DNA of 64,000 bases from Ophiobolus disseminans (Eukaryota > Ascomycota > Dothideomycetes > Pleosporales > Phaeosphaeriaceae). Location of the stretch: assembly GCA_010093685.1 (NCBI GenBank), contig MU006216.1, positions 819,065 to 883,064 of the forward strand, given 5' to 3'. Numbering within the stretch: position 1 is the first letter of the stretch; every line of letters starts with the position of its first letter. A model generated the notes under the pieces. It searched no databases, had not been told where the DNA came from, and saw only the letters and a list, made by a program, of their open reading frames with translations. The position numbers and the translations under genes are program-made. This document shows positions 54,164 to 64,000 of this stretch, piece by piece.

Positions 54164-55152
54164 TCAAAGCTTCACCTTCTTGACAGGTTTCTGCTCTGCA
54201 GTCTCGTCCTTCTTCCGCTTGAAAATGCTTTGACTCTTCATCTGACCGAGTCCAGCCTTATTTGGTGGTGCCACCTTTGCCTTCATACCAAAGCTCAGCT
54301 TGACTGGGGCTGCTTCGACCTTCGACTCTTCGCCCGCCGTCTTCTCTCCATCCTTGCTAGTATCGTCCAATGGCGAGTCGATCTTTTTCTCCTCCGTAGA
54401 CGGTTCGTTCTCGATGGGTGGTGTTTTGTTGTCTTGCTGCTGCATAGCTACGGCAGCCGCAGCGCGCTTCGCTTCGATAGCTTTCTTTGCCTCCGCCTCC
54501 TCTTGGGCACGCTTCGCCATCTTTTTTAATAGCTTGTCCTCGCCAGCGCCACTTCTTGCCTCTGCCGCTTCTTGCTCGGCAATTTCTTCCTTCCGCTTAG
54601 TCGCCGCGGCGCTGGTATCCCGCCACGCAACCATGAGGCCGTCCTTCTCATCCTCCTTAACATGGCAAATCCCTTCGCGACCAAGGTGCTTCGTGAATTC
54701 TGTGAGTGACGGCCACTTGGTAGCGTTCATATGGACATGCTCTTTATCTCGAATGTATTCCTGGTAAAATCGGTTGACGGAGATCCATTTCTCGTTGTGC
54801 GCGGTCCGCAGCAAGGCAATGAAATCTCTTTGGAAGTCATTGCTGAAGTTGTTGATAAACTTCCGTGGGTCCTCCCCAACTGCTTGCATACTACACATAT
54901 GGTTAGCTATTATCCTCATGTCTGGTTCGTCTGAAACACTCACGCCCTGACATGAGTCTCACTTTGGACGTGACATTTGAACCCGTTCGCATCCCGGCAT
55001 TGTTTTTGGCATATCTCGCACTGGCGCGATGTTAGCGACCTGTTACTAGTCTGCAGAAAGTTGTTACTTACCCACCAACGCAGTCTCTGAAGCCCTCTCG
55101 ACTTTTGCTGGTTTGCAACCCACTTCGTGCTTCCGACCTCTGCGCGGCCCAT
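54164..55152 (-). CDS. RTS2: KIN17/Rts2-type zinc-finger protein
   Basis: Nuclear DNA/RNA-binding protein linked to DNA-damage response, replication and splicing. Exons 55152-55072, 55020-54944 and 54890-54164 give 294 aa. The N-terminus GSTKWVANQQKSRGLQRLRW runs into the C2H2 finger CEICQKQCRDANGFKCHVQS..H. The KIN17 winged-helix domain follows (EDPRKFINNFSNDFQRDFIA, HMNATKWPSLTEFTKHLGRE), then a long Ala/Glu/Lys helix and a basic nuclear tail. The KOW domain of animal KIN17 is missing, as usual in fungi. The first two exons are 81 and 77 nt and would be lost without splicing. Confidence 0.9.
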
Positions 55153-56186
55153 GTTCGTGTTTCTGCGCCCGGCAAGGTATACGACGTGAGAACTTCGGGG
55201 TGTAAGAGGTGATTTGCGAGATGTCGGGTGATGAGGTGTTTTGTCGTGGGGTGGTGAAGGTGTTGCGGACAGTGAAGACGAAGTCACAAAAGCAGGAGGG
55301 CTGCCCAGGTGGCTGACTAAATGATCGCCACCGCTAAGCGTCGGGCTTGGCAGCAGCTTTCACTGAACGGTGCATGGACCCTAACGCGTGTGAAAGTCTG
55401 CACTAATCAACACACAAGTATCTTACTTCATTAGGCAGTTTCTCACACATCACCTTAAGCGCCATGTCACCTGATACCCTGCTAGAGTCCGCCTACCAAT
55501 CACATCACAAGAAACTGCACCGAGTTTCGTGAAATACAGGAATCAACGCCTGAACAGAACCTTCCGAATCAGGCAGGTTCACATTTTCCACTCCATCCCC
55601 CGCTCGCTAACGGCAACATTGTCGAAAGTGCGAGCGAAACTTGCAGTAATCCACAGGCTGACGAAAACCTACCCAATGCGGCAAGATGACTCCTGGTCGC
55701 CTTTGTATGTTTCATCCACGAATCACTTCGCCAGGTTCGTGACCAGTTTCCAGCAAACAGCGCTACCGTGATCAAAACTCTTGAAATCTACTTAATTGGG
55801 AATCCTTGCCTCCTGCGCTTGTTCCCGTGGAGATGATCCACGAATCACGCTCCAGGACTTGAGACCCAGGGAAATGGCGCTAACTGCGATCACACCTCTG
55901 CTATATAGAGACTAGGTAGTTTCGTTTGTGGAGTGAATGGTTCAGTTCTTCGCAAGGGCATTGTCGAAGGATTTGGTGTGATAAGAGTTGCCTAATTGGG
56001 AAGGTACAGCCATGGTTCCGAGGAGTCGCAAAGGTGTTTGTGTAAAAAAGACAAACACAAGACCCGGTTCACACGCAAAATGAAGGTCTTTTCTGAACAC
56101 AAACCCTGTAAACCATTTGTCAATCTACAGTTTCATGCTTTGAGGCCATCGCTTTGGAATTGTTCGCTCGTACTATCTGGTCTATT
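55153..56186. other. Intergenic region
   Basis: About 1 kb between the RTS2 promoter and the FAT1-type 3' end. A short direct repeat CCACGAATCAC occurs near 55715 and 55843. The frames seen are short and without domains. No gene or RNA is supported. Confidence 0.5.
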
Positions 56187-58229
56187 TCAAGTCAACCGCA
56201 CGCTCTTACTCTTGATGCCCTCCCAATCCTTCCTCTCAAACGGCAAATATCTATCGCTCGTCGGCGGCAACCAGTAGATTTTGTCCTCACCCGTAACCAG
56301 ATCAGGATTTACGCCCTCTCGCTTCAATCTACCCTTCTGAATCTTGAGTGTACCAGTGTACTCTAATGCAGGTGTGACTCTCAGAAACAATGGTACCGCA
56401 TATCCCGGAAGTACAGCTCTCGCATGCGTTGCCAGCTCCTGGAAGTTGAAGGTGGCTTCCGTGACGCCATCGGTCATAACGATAGAAGCCGCCCCTGCGC
56501 GACCATCATAGCCAGGGACTGATACGCCGTAGACGTTTGTTTCGGCGATCTGAGGGTATTTGCCAACCATGTCCGCAACTTCGTTTGTGGAGACGTTCTC
56601 AGACTTCCAGCGGAACGTGTCACCGAGGCGGTCGACAAAGAACACACGACCATCGCAGTCTTGTCGCATCATGTCACCGGATTTGAACCACCTACACTAC
56701 GTCAGCTTGCGCATGCACCAGCTAAAAAGAAGAAGAACATACATATCACCCTTCTCAAACACATCATATATTCTCCTCTTCTCTGTCGCATCGTCATTGT
56801 TGAAGTAGCCTGGGACGCTCGGTAATGTCTCTGGTGTCAGACGATGCAGCACTTGACCCGGTTCATTGACGCCACATCTTATAGCAAAGCCCTTCGCGTC
56901 GCGCATGATATCCTCGGTATCGACATCCATCTTAACTCTGACCTCCTCGTTGTTGAATCGCCAGTTCCAAAGCAGTCCACGAAGGCCGATAGTGTGCGCA
57001 GTAAATGGGCCAGCGTTGCGATTGAAACTTGCTCCAAGCCCGTCAGTAGCAGCGTACAGTTCATTAATGACCGGGATATTGAAGCGCTCGCGGAACGGTT
57101 CCCACACATCTGGTCGCATGCCATTGCCCCAAGCCATTTGAACGTTGTGCTTCCTCTCGTATGGATTCGCTGGGCCATTTAACAAATACCGGCATAGCTC
57201 CCCAACATACTGCAAAATGTTTGCCTTCGATGCCGCTACTTCCGGCCAGAATGTTTTGTGTGAGAACTTCCTGCCCAGCGCAATGGTGGCACCAGCATGT
57301 ATGCATGGTGTCGCACATAGCCCGTGCGCAGCACCATGATACATCGGCATACATGTAAACATTATACTCGTCGGCTTCAGCTCGAGGTACTGCGCGGTTG
57401 AATGGCCAACGAGGAGCTCACGTCCGGTAGACATGGCTACTGCTTTTGGTAGTCCGGTAGTGCCTGATGTATATATGAGGCCTCGAACGGACTCGAGGCT
57501 GATGTTCTCTTGACGCGATTTTGGAATTGGCGTATTATCCAACAGCGAAGCGATGAAAGAGGGATCGTAGTAATGTATCTTGACACCCAGGTCTTCGAAC
57601 TCTGCGCGACATGGTTCGACGTTGTACTTCACGTCTGTGTCGGTGATCAAGTATCTTGATCCGCATAACTAAGAATTGTCAGCGACCTCTTAAAATAAGA
57701 TCTACTATGCTTAAGTCTTCTACCTTTGCGCAATGCACCAAGCCTGGTCCAGTCAAGTTCCAGTTGACGAAGCTCGTCGTTGCACCAATAGCGTCGAGAG
57801 CGAACCACAACATAAGATACTCCGGACTATTTCCACCATCAATAGCTACTACCTCGCCAACTTCAACACCCATATCATTCATGAGCCAATTCCCTACACG
57901 TATGATGCAGTCGAAGAACTCCCTATATGTCCATGTCTTGCCCTCGAAGATGAGGAACGGGTGGTTTGGTTGATTGCGAAGGGCATGGTCTTCAAAGACG
58001 TGGTAGGTAAGGACACGTTTGCGTACGACGCGGTCGGTGATGAAGTCCACGACTTCTTTAGAGGGGGCGAGTCCACCGCGGGCATTCTTGAGGTCGTGTG
58101 CGATGTGGAATTTCGCGTTGGCGTATGCGGCTAAGGCAGATGCACCTGCTGCTCCGGCGAGAATGGGTACTTCGGCGCGTCAGCGTTTTCTTCCTATGTT
58201 AGATCCCCAAGACTGAACTCACACGCCAT
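56187..58229 (-). CDS. FAT1: Fatty-acid transporter / very-long-chain acyl-CoA synthetase (FAT1/FATP type)
   Basis: ATP-dependent enzyme that activates long and very-long-chain fatty acids to CoA esters, coupled to their uptake. Exons 58229-58223 (7 nt), 58169-57724, 57668-56743 and 56691-56187 give 627 aa. The start is unusual: exon 1 is ATG GCG T only; the join gives MALPILAGAAGASALAAYAN, a membrane-associated start. The AMP-binding signature is GLIYTSGTTGLPKAVAMS, the FATP motif is around FFVDRLGDTFRWKSENVSTN, and AWGNGMRPDVWEPFRERFNI is the typical FATP region. The C-terminus ends KSKSVRLT with no PTS1 signal, so an ER/plasma-membrane or lipid-droplet location is more likely than peroxisome matrix. 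The 7-nt exon is inferred from consensus GTGAGT and frame. Confidence 0.86.
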
Positions 58230-59014
58230 CGCTTTCGAGCTTCGGTGAGATCGTTTGAAGCTCAAAGGTCGATCGTGTCATCCAATTCCGCCAAAGACGA
58301 CCGAGGCAGACCTCCAACAACACACAGATATACAAGTGAGACTCTTCATAGTACGGCACTACCCCGAGATGGGGTAACTTTGGAAGCACCGAGGTTGTTG
58401 AAGGAGACCGAGTCAGCGAATGACATTGTTGCACCAAAGACGCTAGCAGCTTTCCGTCTCCACCCCCGCAATATGCAAGCGCTCATGTCCGATATAGCCG
58501 AGCAGCCACCATCAACCCATCTTTCTCTCACCTTCCTCAACACCATGCTTGCTTCGTACATTTTTCGTGCATGCAACGCGCAATGTAGGCATCTCTGTTA
58601 GTTTCGCGCGCATTAAACATGACCTAGGTATCATAACGCCAGGGCTTGCAAGTATTCGCGTCCACGGTCTAGTTGGAATCCAACTAGAAGCCCGTATAAC
58701 CTCACAACATTTTGAAGGCGCTCTAAAATGTAAGCAAGAGGCTTGAGGATATAGCGGTCTTGGTTAGGCTATGACGTGGGTAATTGCAATGCAGTGATTG
58801 CGACTCACAAAATCACTTCTCGGTCTTGCCAACACCACATTTGTGAGCATAGTTGTCTTCAGGCTGAATAGATCGAAGACATCAACAGTTGAACTACACC
58901 AGAGGCCTTTCAATATCTTCCTTCGAACATCAGTGAGCTTCTTAACAACCCGATTGCTTCGGGTATCTCAACTAGCCATTAACAAATAAGACTAGGTCTC
59001 TGTAGATGTAAAGA
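58230..59014. other. Spacer between FAT1 start and amidase relic
   Basis: About 785 bp including the FAT1 promoter. A CCTAGG site lies at about 58622. I see no gene. Confidence 0.5.
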
Positions 59015-60661
59015 TCATCCCGCATGTCTCGATGCGCTTTGCCATCCTCTCTTACTCATCAGAGGCCCCCCGAGTATCTGCGCGATGTTTAAAAAATCTT
59101 GATCGCAATACCTGCGGGCTACGAGAGACAGTCCCACAGGCATGCCATTGGGTCCTGCAAATGCAGGTATTTGGATGACCGGCATATGCGCTGCCTAGAC
59201 ACAGCGAGTTAGCCAATAGCAATAGTCAAGTGCTTGGTAAACCTCACTGTCCACACGAAGTTGGAGTCGGCTGCGCCCATATCCTCCAATCCCAAAGGCG
59301 CTTCATCAACAGCGCTCGACATGATGAGAACAGAATACTTCGCAGCAATCTGATCGAGCAGTGGGCGCAGGGTTACACAGCTGTCATACGCGCGCCGGTT
59401 ATCGTCATGGGAAATATCTGAAGCTTTCTCGACTAGGCCGTGGATCTTCAGATTCAGTTTCGTTTTAGTGGTGTCCATAAGATATTCGTTGAGAAAAGAC
59501 GCGTGCGCTTCGACTTTCATTATCACGTCGATCATTTTCTTCAAAGCTGTTGCATCGTCGAATTCCTTTGACCTCCTCAACCGTGACACCGTAACTAAGG
59601 AGAATTTTTGCGGCCTTTTCCATAACAGCAATGGTGCCAGGATCGGCAGATAGCCAAATTGGCGTCTTGAGGTAGCCCACTTTAGCCTCTCTAAGCGGTA
59701 TGTTCTTGATAGACTCGTCTGTTGTGATCTTGAACACGTCTGTGATGAGTTTCAGATCTTCCACGCTGCGGGCAAAATAGCCAAAAGTGTCGAGTTCGAG
59801 CGCAAGAACCTTGATACCTCCAGCTTAGGTGGATATAATGTTGAAAATCGGCTTCATGACGTATGTATCCATATATAAGGCTGGGCGAATAACGCTACCG
59901 CCTGTCTGCGTACCACAACTCAATGGTACTTGAAAGTCAGTCACGGCAGCTGCGGACCCAGCCGAAGAGCCGCCTGGCGTTCGCTTTGAGTCGTGTGGAT
60001 TGGTGTTATCGGGACCTGAGTTCACGATTGCGAATTCTGTAGTCGTCGTTTTGCCTACGATACCGTTTACCTAGGTAGAGTAGCCTTCATGATGGTTGAA
60101 TGAACATACCAAATATCAGAGCTCCAGCCCTCCGGAGTATGTCAACGGATGAAGCATCCGCATTTGGCATGTTGCCCTTGTACAAAAGAGAGCCGTACTC
60201 GGTCGGCATGTCCTGAGCCCGTGAGTATTTTCGCCTCAAATTGATGGGCTAAGCCCACCTTTAGTATTTATGATGGCCTTAATGCCAATCGCTATGCAAT
60301 GAAGCGGGCCTCTCTGGTCGCGCGGCGTTCGGTCGAGTACACTAGCCAGGGTTAGGACTAGTTCTCGATCTGAAAAGAGTTCAGTCAACTTCGGAACGTG
60401 TCCGGGGGCATGTGGCATACCCAAATACTGCCATGCTTTCACCACACTGTCCCTCAATTCAACACGGCTCGATAGTGCTTTCGCGTAATCCTCGACGGAG
60501 ACCTCGTCTTCTGATGTTAATCTCAGAATCTCGGTAGCAGTCAACAACCACAATTTCAATGGTGCAGATATCGCTATTGACCAGTATGGTTGTTGGGAGC
60601 AGTAAGTGCAGGAGGGCTTGTTGGAAACTGATGGACATTGATGTCTTCCAAAAGAGGACAT
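59015..60661 (-). pseudogene. Amidase-signature-family pseudogene
   Basis: Recognisable amidase pieces in order on the minus strand: EDYAKALSSRVELRDSVVKA; AIGIKAIINTK; after an intron, DMPTEYGSLLYKGNMPNADA; after another intron, GKTTTTEFAIVNSGPD and the signature TPGGSSAGSAAAVTDFQVPL followed by GTQTGGS. Then comes TAA at 59825-59827 in NIIST*AGGIKVLALELDTF. The frame continues (FARSVEDLKLITDVFK) until a one-base frameshift near 59580 (VEEVK to KEFDDATALKK). The rest is open to MPVIQIPAFAGPNGMPVGLS and a stop at 59015. The Ser-Ser-Lys set is partly present (Lys in IGIK, Ser in GGSS), but the stop and shift should remove activity. The 5' end is uncertain. Sequencing error could explain one lesion, less easily both. 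Confidence 0.7.
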
Positions 60662-61804
60662 CAAAACGCGATCGAGGACACCCAAATGGGAAACGCCCTC
60701 AAGGTGCGTTCATTCTAGCCCGTTGCAACCAGAGATCCAAACGACCAGAGGCCGAGCAATCCCAGCCACATGTGACAAGGCAAACCACCTGGCAGCAAGA
60801 AGTCCATGTTCTTAGGCAACGACCACTTATACTGTTCCCACGCAACCAGCGCAAAGGATCCAACGACAACTTTTTGAGCACGAACCCTTCTATCTCTCAT
60901 GCGATAGGCTGTAGGGTGCGCAATGTGGCGAGAAAATTGGAAGGCAAAGGCGTGTTGCATCAGAGGTATGCCTGGGGCTGAGCACTCTAATTCAGGCCTT
61001 TCAAGAACATTACTACCTTATTCAGTATGATGAATCTCTGTAGACTCATAATTTACCCAGTATTACTTCTACACGGTACTTGAATTTCGTGAGTCGATGG
61101 AGTGTGCACACGGCTAGTGGCTCGCTAGCTTGTGCTTAGTCAAGGCAACGTCACCTCCACGAAGCAGTTCCGACCTCCTTCCTCGCAGTCAGATCACACT
61201 CTGCGATTTGAAGTCACCAATTTTGCGCCACTAGTGCCTCCGTCACGTTACCTTGTTAAGACCATCACGACGGCACATGCCGTCCAGCGGTTAGGATCGC
61301 GTGCAGTGTGGGTCAGGTATTCAATGCTTTCCAACGCATCCCACGGTTTGACCCGTGCACCCCAACACCCTGATTAGGCTTCCGCTTCCCGTTTCTGTGA
61401 AGTGCACAATAAATATCAGCACGATGGTGGCGGAGTGTGACCTGAAATAGTTAATGCTACTGTGACAGCAACGTACTTAATGTTCGCCATGATCGGGACA
61501 TCATGGTACCATTGGTTGAAGGTGTCATATCCATCACGGTCTTCACATGTTGACCATATGAATACATAACGTCTCAAAGACTTTGTCCAAGAGATCCGCT
61601 ACACCAAGACTTTCGCCGTTTGCAACACCAAACAGATCAAGAAGCGACGTACTGTCGGCGCTGCTCCTACCTCAGACTTAAATACACCAGTGACGCTCCT
61701 GCCCGCCACGATTCCGAGAACATCTACCTCAACCATCTCTGCAAACTTCAGCACACATCCATATAGATCTTTTACTACATTCCACTTACTCACAACTACC
61801 CAAC
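60662..61804. other. Intergenic region
   Basis: About 1.1 kb between the amidase relic and the F-box-like gene. Frames here have no domain. No repeat copy is seen. Confidence 0.5.
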
Positions 61805-62817
61805 ATGGCTACTCTATGCCTATCACCTGGCTTTCAATTCCTGGTCTCTCAGCGTATCCCACCAGAGCTCATTTTGAAGACCATACAGCATCTGCCGTTC
61901 GAGGATGGGAAGAGAATCGCAAGCCTGTGCGCGTCCCCACGCATCAAGAGCCTCATCGAGACGTACCAGTACTCCATCACACGCTCCTTCATGAGGAAAG
62001 AGTGTCGACATGCACTAGAAGACTTCCCATACGAAAAACAGAACGACCTCGAATGGCTCTCGCGATGTGTCGAAAGATACGACGTGGTGGACGCAGTTAT
62101 GGACGAGCTGACTTGGCGAGAAAATTGCAAGGCTGTAGAGCCGCATAACGTCGCTTTGGTCAATACAGGGCTGCTGCTGCTCTATCGTCTAGCGTCGATG
62201 GGTGAGTTATGAATCTCACATCTCAAGTAACACTGACTGACCCCTTTACAGTAGACCACGAAACCAGACTCAAGTTCATAACCTCATTGCCCCGCAACCC
62301 ACTTGCGGCGATATACCTCGCCCTGCATCATGCTACTCTAACAGCCAGGTATCACGGACACGGCTGGATTCATCAACAGACCACGTATGGCACATATATG
62401 GATGCCAATCAACTCTCTCTGCGCAACGAACTCGAGTTCTGCTTCGCCGAAGCTACCCTCAGCGTTGGCCCAACCTTCTTGTATGATATACTACTCAACC
62501 CCTCGGACCCTGTTGGCGAAACAACTCTGTTGAATTTCTATCACGACCACGGAACGCACGATTGGGAGTGGCCATTCTTGGGCGACGGTGTAGGGGAGTT
62601 CGAGCCGCCAAGAACCCAAGGGCCGCAGAGGGAAGCGGGGAGAAAGGGGCGAAGTTTGTTCACGACGATGCTTGAAAGGATGGCGGAATTGGAGAAATGC
62701 CTGCTCATCGATTTGAGACCGAGAGTAGAGGCTGAGACGGACGTGAAGGATCACTGGCTCGCGTACTTGAGTCTCGACGGCAAAGCGAGATTGATTCGGG
62801 GATTGGATGTCGAGTGA
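61805..62817 (+). CDS. F-box-like protein of unknown target
   Basis: Exons 61805-62201 and 62252-62817 give 320 aa; the 50-bp intron has GTGAGT and a CTGAC branch site. An F-box-like start (QRIPPELILKTIQHLPFEDG, then KRIASLCASPRIKSLIETY) is followed by helical text (DLEWLSRCVERYDVVDAVMD) and a C-terminal region with YLALHHATLTARYHGHGW and GPTFLYDILLNPSDPVGETT. This layout is common among lineage-specific fungal F-box proteins. The C-terminal domain is not recognised. The role in an SCF ligase is inferred only from the N-terminus. Confidence 0.62.
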
Positions 62818-63008
62818 TGGGATATTGCGAATCCGCGGTTGGTTACACGTTCTTTACATTGTTATGCGTTCACGGAGTCGCGGCATTGACGGACATGGCG
62901 CATGTCACATAATGGGAGGTAGGATCGTGTTTGTATGCATCATCCTTTTTGCTTTACTTCTCCTTCAATCCTACATCCAACAGGACTAATATCATACTCC
63001 ATCACGGA

Positions 63009-63836
63009 CTATTGGATCTCAGCATACACATTCGTCCTCCTAATCAACGGTACTTCTCTCCTAACTTTCTCCACGTACTCAACATCTATCTCCGCCAAAG
63101 CAACCTCGCCTTCCGCATCCCACCCGTCTCCACCATCATCACCACCCAGCTCTGCAATCACTTTGCCCCACGGATCAACGATCATACTATGCCCGTAACT
63201 CCTCCTCTTTCCCTCCTCATCATGCACACCCACTTGCGCAGCCGCAATAACATAGCTCTGTGTCTCAATCGCCCGGGCCCGCAGCAAAACGTCCCAATGC
63301 CCTGCCTTCCCTGTTGGCGTGGTGAATGCGCTCGGATACGTGATGATCTGCGCCCCACGCGCCCTCAAAGCTAATGCAGGCTCTGGGAATCGCAAATCGA
63401 AGCAAATCAAACTCCCTATCCTGCCTAACGGGCTCGAAAACGGATTTAGAAGTTCATTGCCAGCCTCCACGTTATCCGACTCCTTCAACTTCGGCCCATT
63501 CTCAATATCCACATCGAAGAGGTGCAGTTTCTGGTACCGCTGCGTAATCTCGCCTTTTGCATCGATCCAGATGAGCGTGTTTTTGATCTTCTTGCCGTCG
63601 CCGGGCTCGTGGATGCCGACGTGGATGGGTAGGGCGTGTTGAGCGGCGGACTTTTGGAGCCCCAGGACGAATTCTGATTGCTGGAAGGACTTGCAGAGGG
63701 AGCTGGGGCCGATGTAGTCGGATGCTTCGGGGAGGAAGAGGACTTGGGCGCCGGCGGTGGAGGCTTTCTGGACGAGGGATTGGCATTGCGTGAGGTTGTG
63801 GGTCATGGAGGCTGTGGAGCGGATCTGGCCGATTGC
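63009..63836 (-). CDS. NIT2: Nitrilase-superfamily amidase (NIT1/NIT2, deaminated-glutathione amidase type)
   Basis: Carbon-nitrogen hydrolase that repairs deaminated glutathione or related omega-amides. The visible exon gives AIGQIRSTASMTHNLTQCQS and then the catalytic triad: Glu in LFLPEASDYIG, Lys in RYQKLHLFDVDIENG, Cys in GSLICFDLRFPEPALAL. YPSAFTTPTGKAGHWDVLLR and YGHSMIVDPWGKVIAE are typical NIT blocks, and the C-terminus ends VRREVPLIRRTNVYAEIQ. The sequence before AIGQ ends in CAAACCAG, a good splice acceptor. The ATG is probably in a short upstream exon (an ATG at about 63979 is one candidate), but I could not fix the donor. So the 5' end is incomplete. Confidence 0.82.
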   Translation of the reverse strand, partial: AIGQIRSTASMTHNLTQCQSLVQKASTAGAQVLFLPEASDYIGPSSLCKSFQQSEFVLGLQKSAAQHALPIHVGIHEPGDGKKIKNTLIWIDAKGEITQRYQKLHLFDVDIENGPKLKESDNVEAGNELLNPFSSPLGRIGSLICFDLRFPEPALALRARGAQIITYPSAFTTPTGKAGHWDVLLRARAIETQSYVIAAAQVGVHDEEGKRRSYGHSMIVDPWGKVIAELGGDDGGDGWDAEGEVALAEIDVEYVEKVRREVPLIRRTNVYAEIQ

Positions 63837-64000
63837 CTGGTTTGGTGTGAGTGGCTGTGCTTGTGTGTTTAAATGCAATGGGTTTAATTTGACCAAAATG
63901 AGATGATGGAGGAATGTTGGATGAAAGTGTATGGCACCAAGAGATGATGGTGCACAAGGCGTGCGTTCTGAAATATCATTGTTGAAATGTCGTAGCAGGT

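Noticed and set aside
58219..58330. A stretch that on the minus strand looks faintly like a tRNA start (TGGCGGAATTGGATGAC)
   Set aside because: No proper T-loop (GGTTCGAATCC-like) or acceptor-stem pairing could be found, and it overlaps the FAT1 start.
1..64000. CRISPR arrays, bacterial operons, phage or plasmid features
   Set aside because: Spliceosomal introns, gene families and spacing are those of a fungal nuclear genome; no regularly spaced repeats were seen.

Overview
The window is nuclear DNA from a filamentous ascomycete (Pezizomycotina), most likely a Dothideomycete of the Pleosporales type. Genes carry many short introns (about 45-120 bp) with GT..AG ends and CTAAC/CTGAC-like branch sites. 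Intergenic spacers are short, gene families are typically fungal (GH28, GH30, berberine-bridge-type oxidases, P450, DUF6604), and the spacers repeatedly carry CCTAGG palindromes. The taxon is an inference from gene content; no marker gene settles it.

Layout. 0-2.4 kb: 3' part of an amino-acid transporter, then OPI3. 3-7.2 kb: a 1406-aa VPS9/ankyrin/PX protein. 7.8-9.7 kb: a secreted FAD oxidase. 11.3-15.2 kb: two divergent F-box/leucine-rich-type genes. 15.3-18.8 kb: 3-ketosphinganine reductase and, divergently, the nucleolar factor UTP3/SAS10. 20.3-24.8 kb: a luciferase-domain protein, EMC5, an FAD monooxygenase and a small I78-type inhibitor. 25.2-28.2 kb: a single cellular reverse transcriptase of the rvt class. 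29.9-33.2 kb: convergent secreted GH28 and GH30 hydrolases. 34.8-37.5 kb: a decayed DUF6604 gene. 38.8-42.0 kb: a P450 and a seven-helix membrane protein. 42.5-46.0 kb: an RNA-processing group, SYF2, ESF2 and CWC25. 46.3-46.8 kb: a small two-exon gene. 47.4-50.9 kb: a large AAA+ ATPase with low-complexity N-terminus. 51.8-53.9 kb: a STAND-like protein without Walker A. 54.2-55.2 kb: KIN17/RTS2. 56.2-58.2 kb: a FAT1-type acyl-CoA synthetase. 59.0-60.7 kb: an amidase pseudogene. 61.8-62.8 kb: a third F-box-like gene. 63.0-63.8 kb: a nitrilase-superfamily amidase (NIT type).

How it fits together. This is not one pathway. Housekeeping genes (lipid synthesis: OPI3, TSC10, FAT1; ER membrane insertion: EMC5; ribosome and spliceosome: UTP3, ESF2, SYF2, CWC25; DNA repair/RNA: RTS2) are mixed with accessory genes (secreted hydrolases, oxidases, F-box, DUF6604, STAND-like). 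Degenerate copies of a ~130-bp inverted-repeat element (MITE-like) lie at about 7.6, 28.7 and 34.2 kb, all in accessory spacers.

The most unusual gene is the rvt reverse transcriptase at 25.2-28.2 kb. It is a non-mobile, intron-bearing RT with no retrotransposon around it. Its motif C aspartates are kept, but the place where I expect the motif A aspartate reads Val. Exon structures were worked out by hand from frame, splice sites and family similarity; no search was run.
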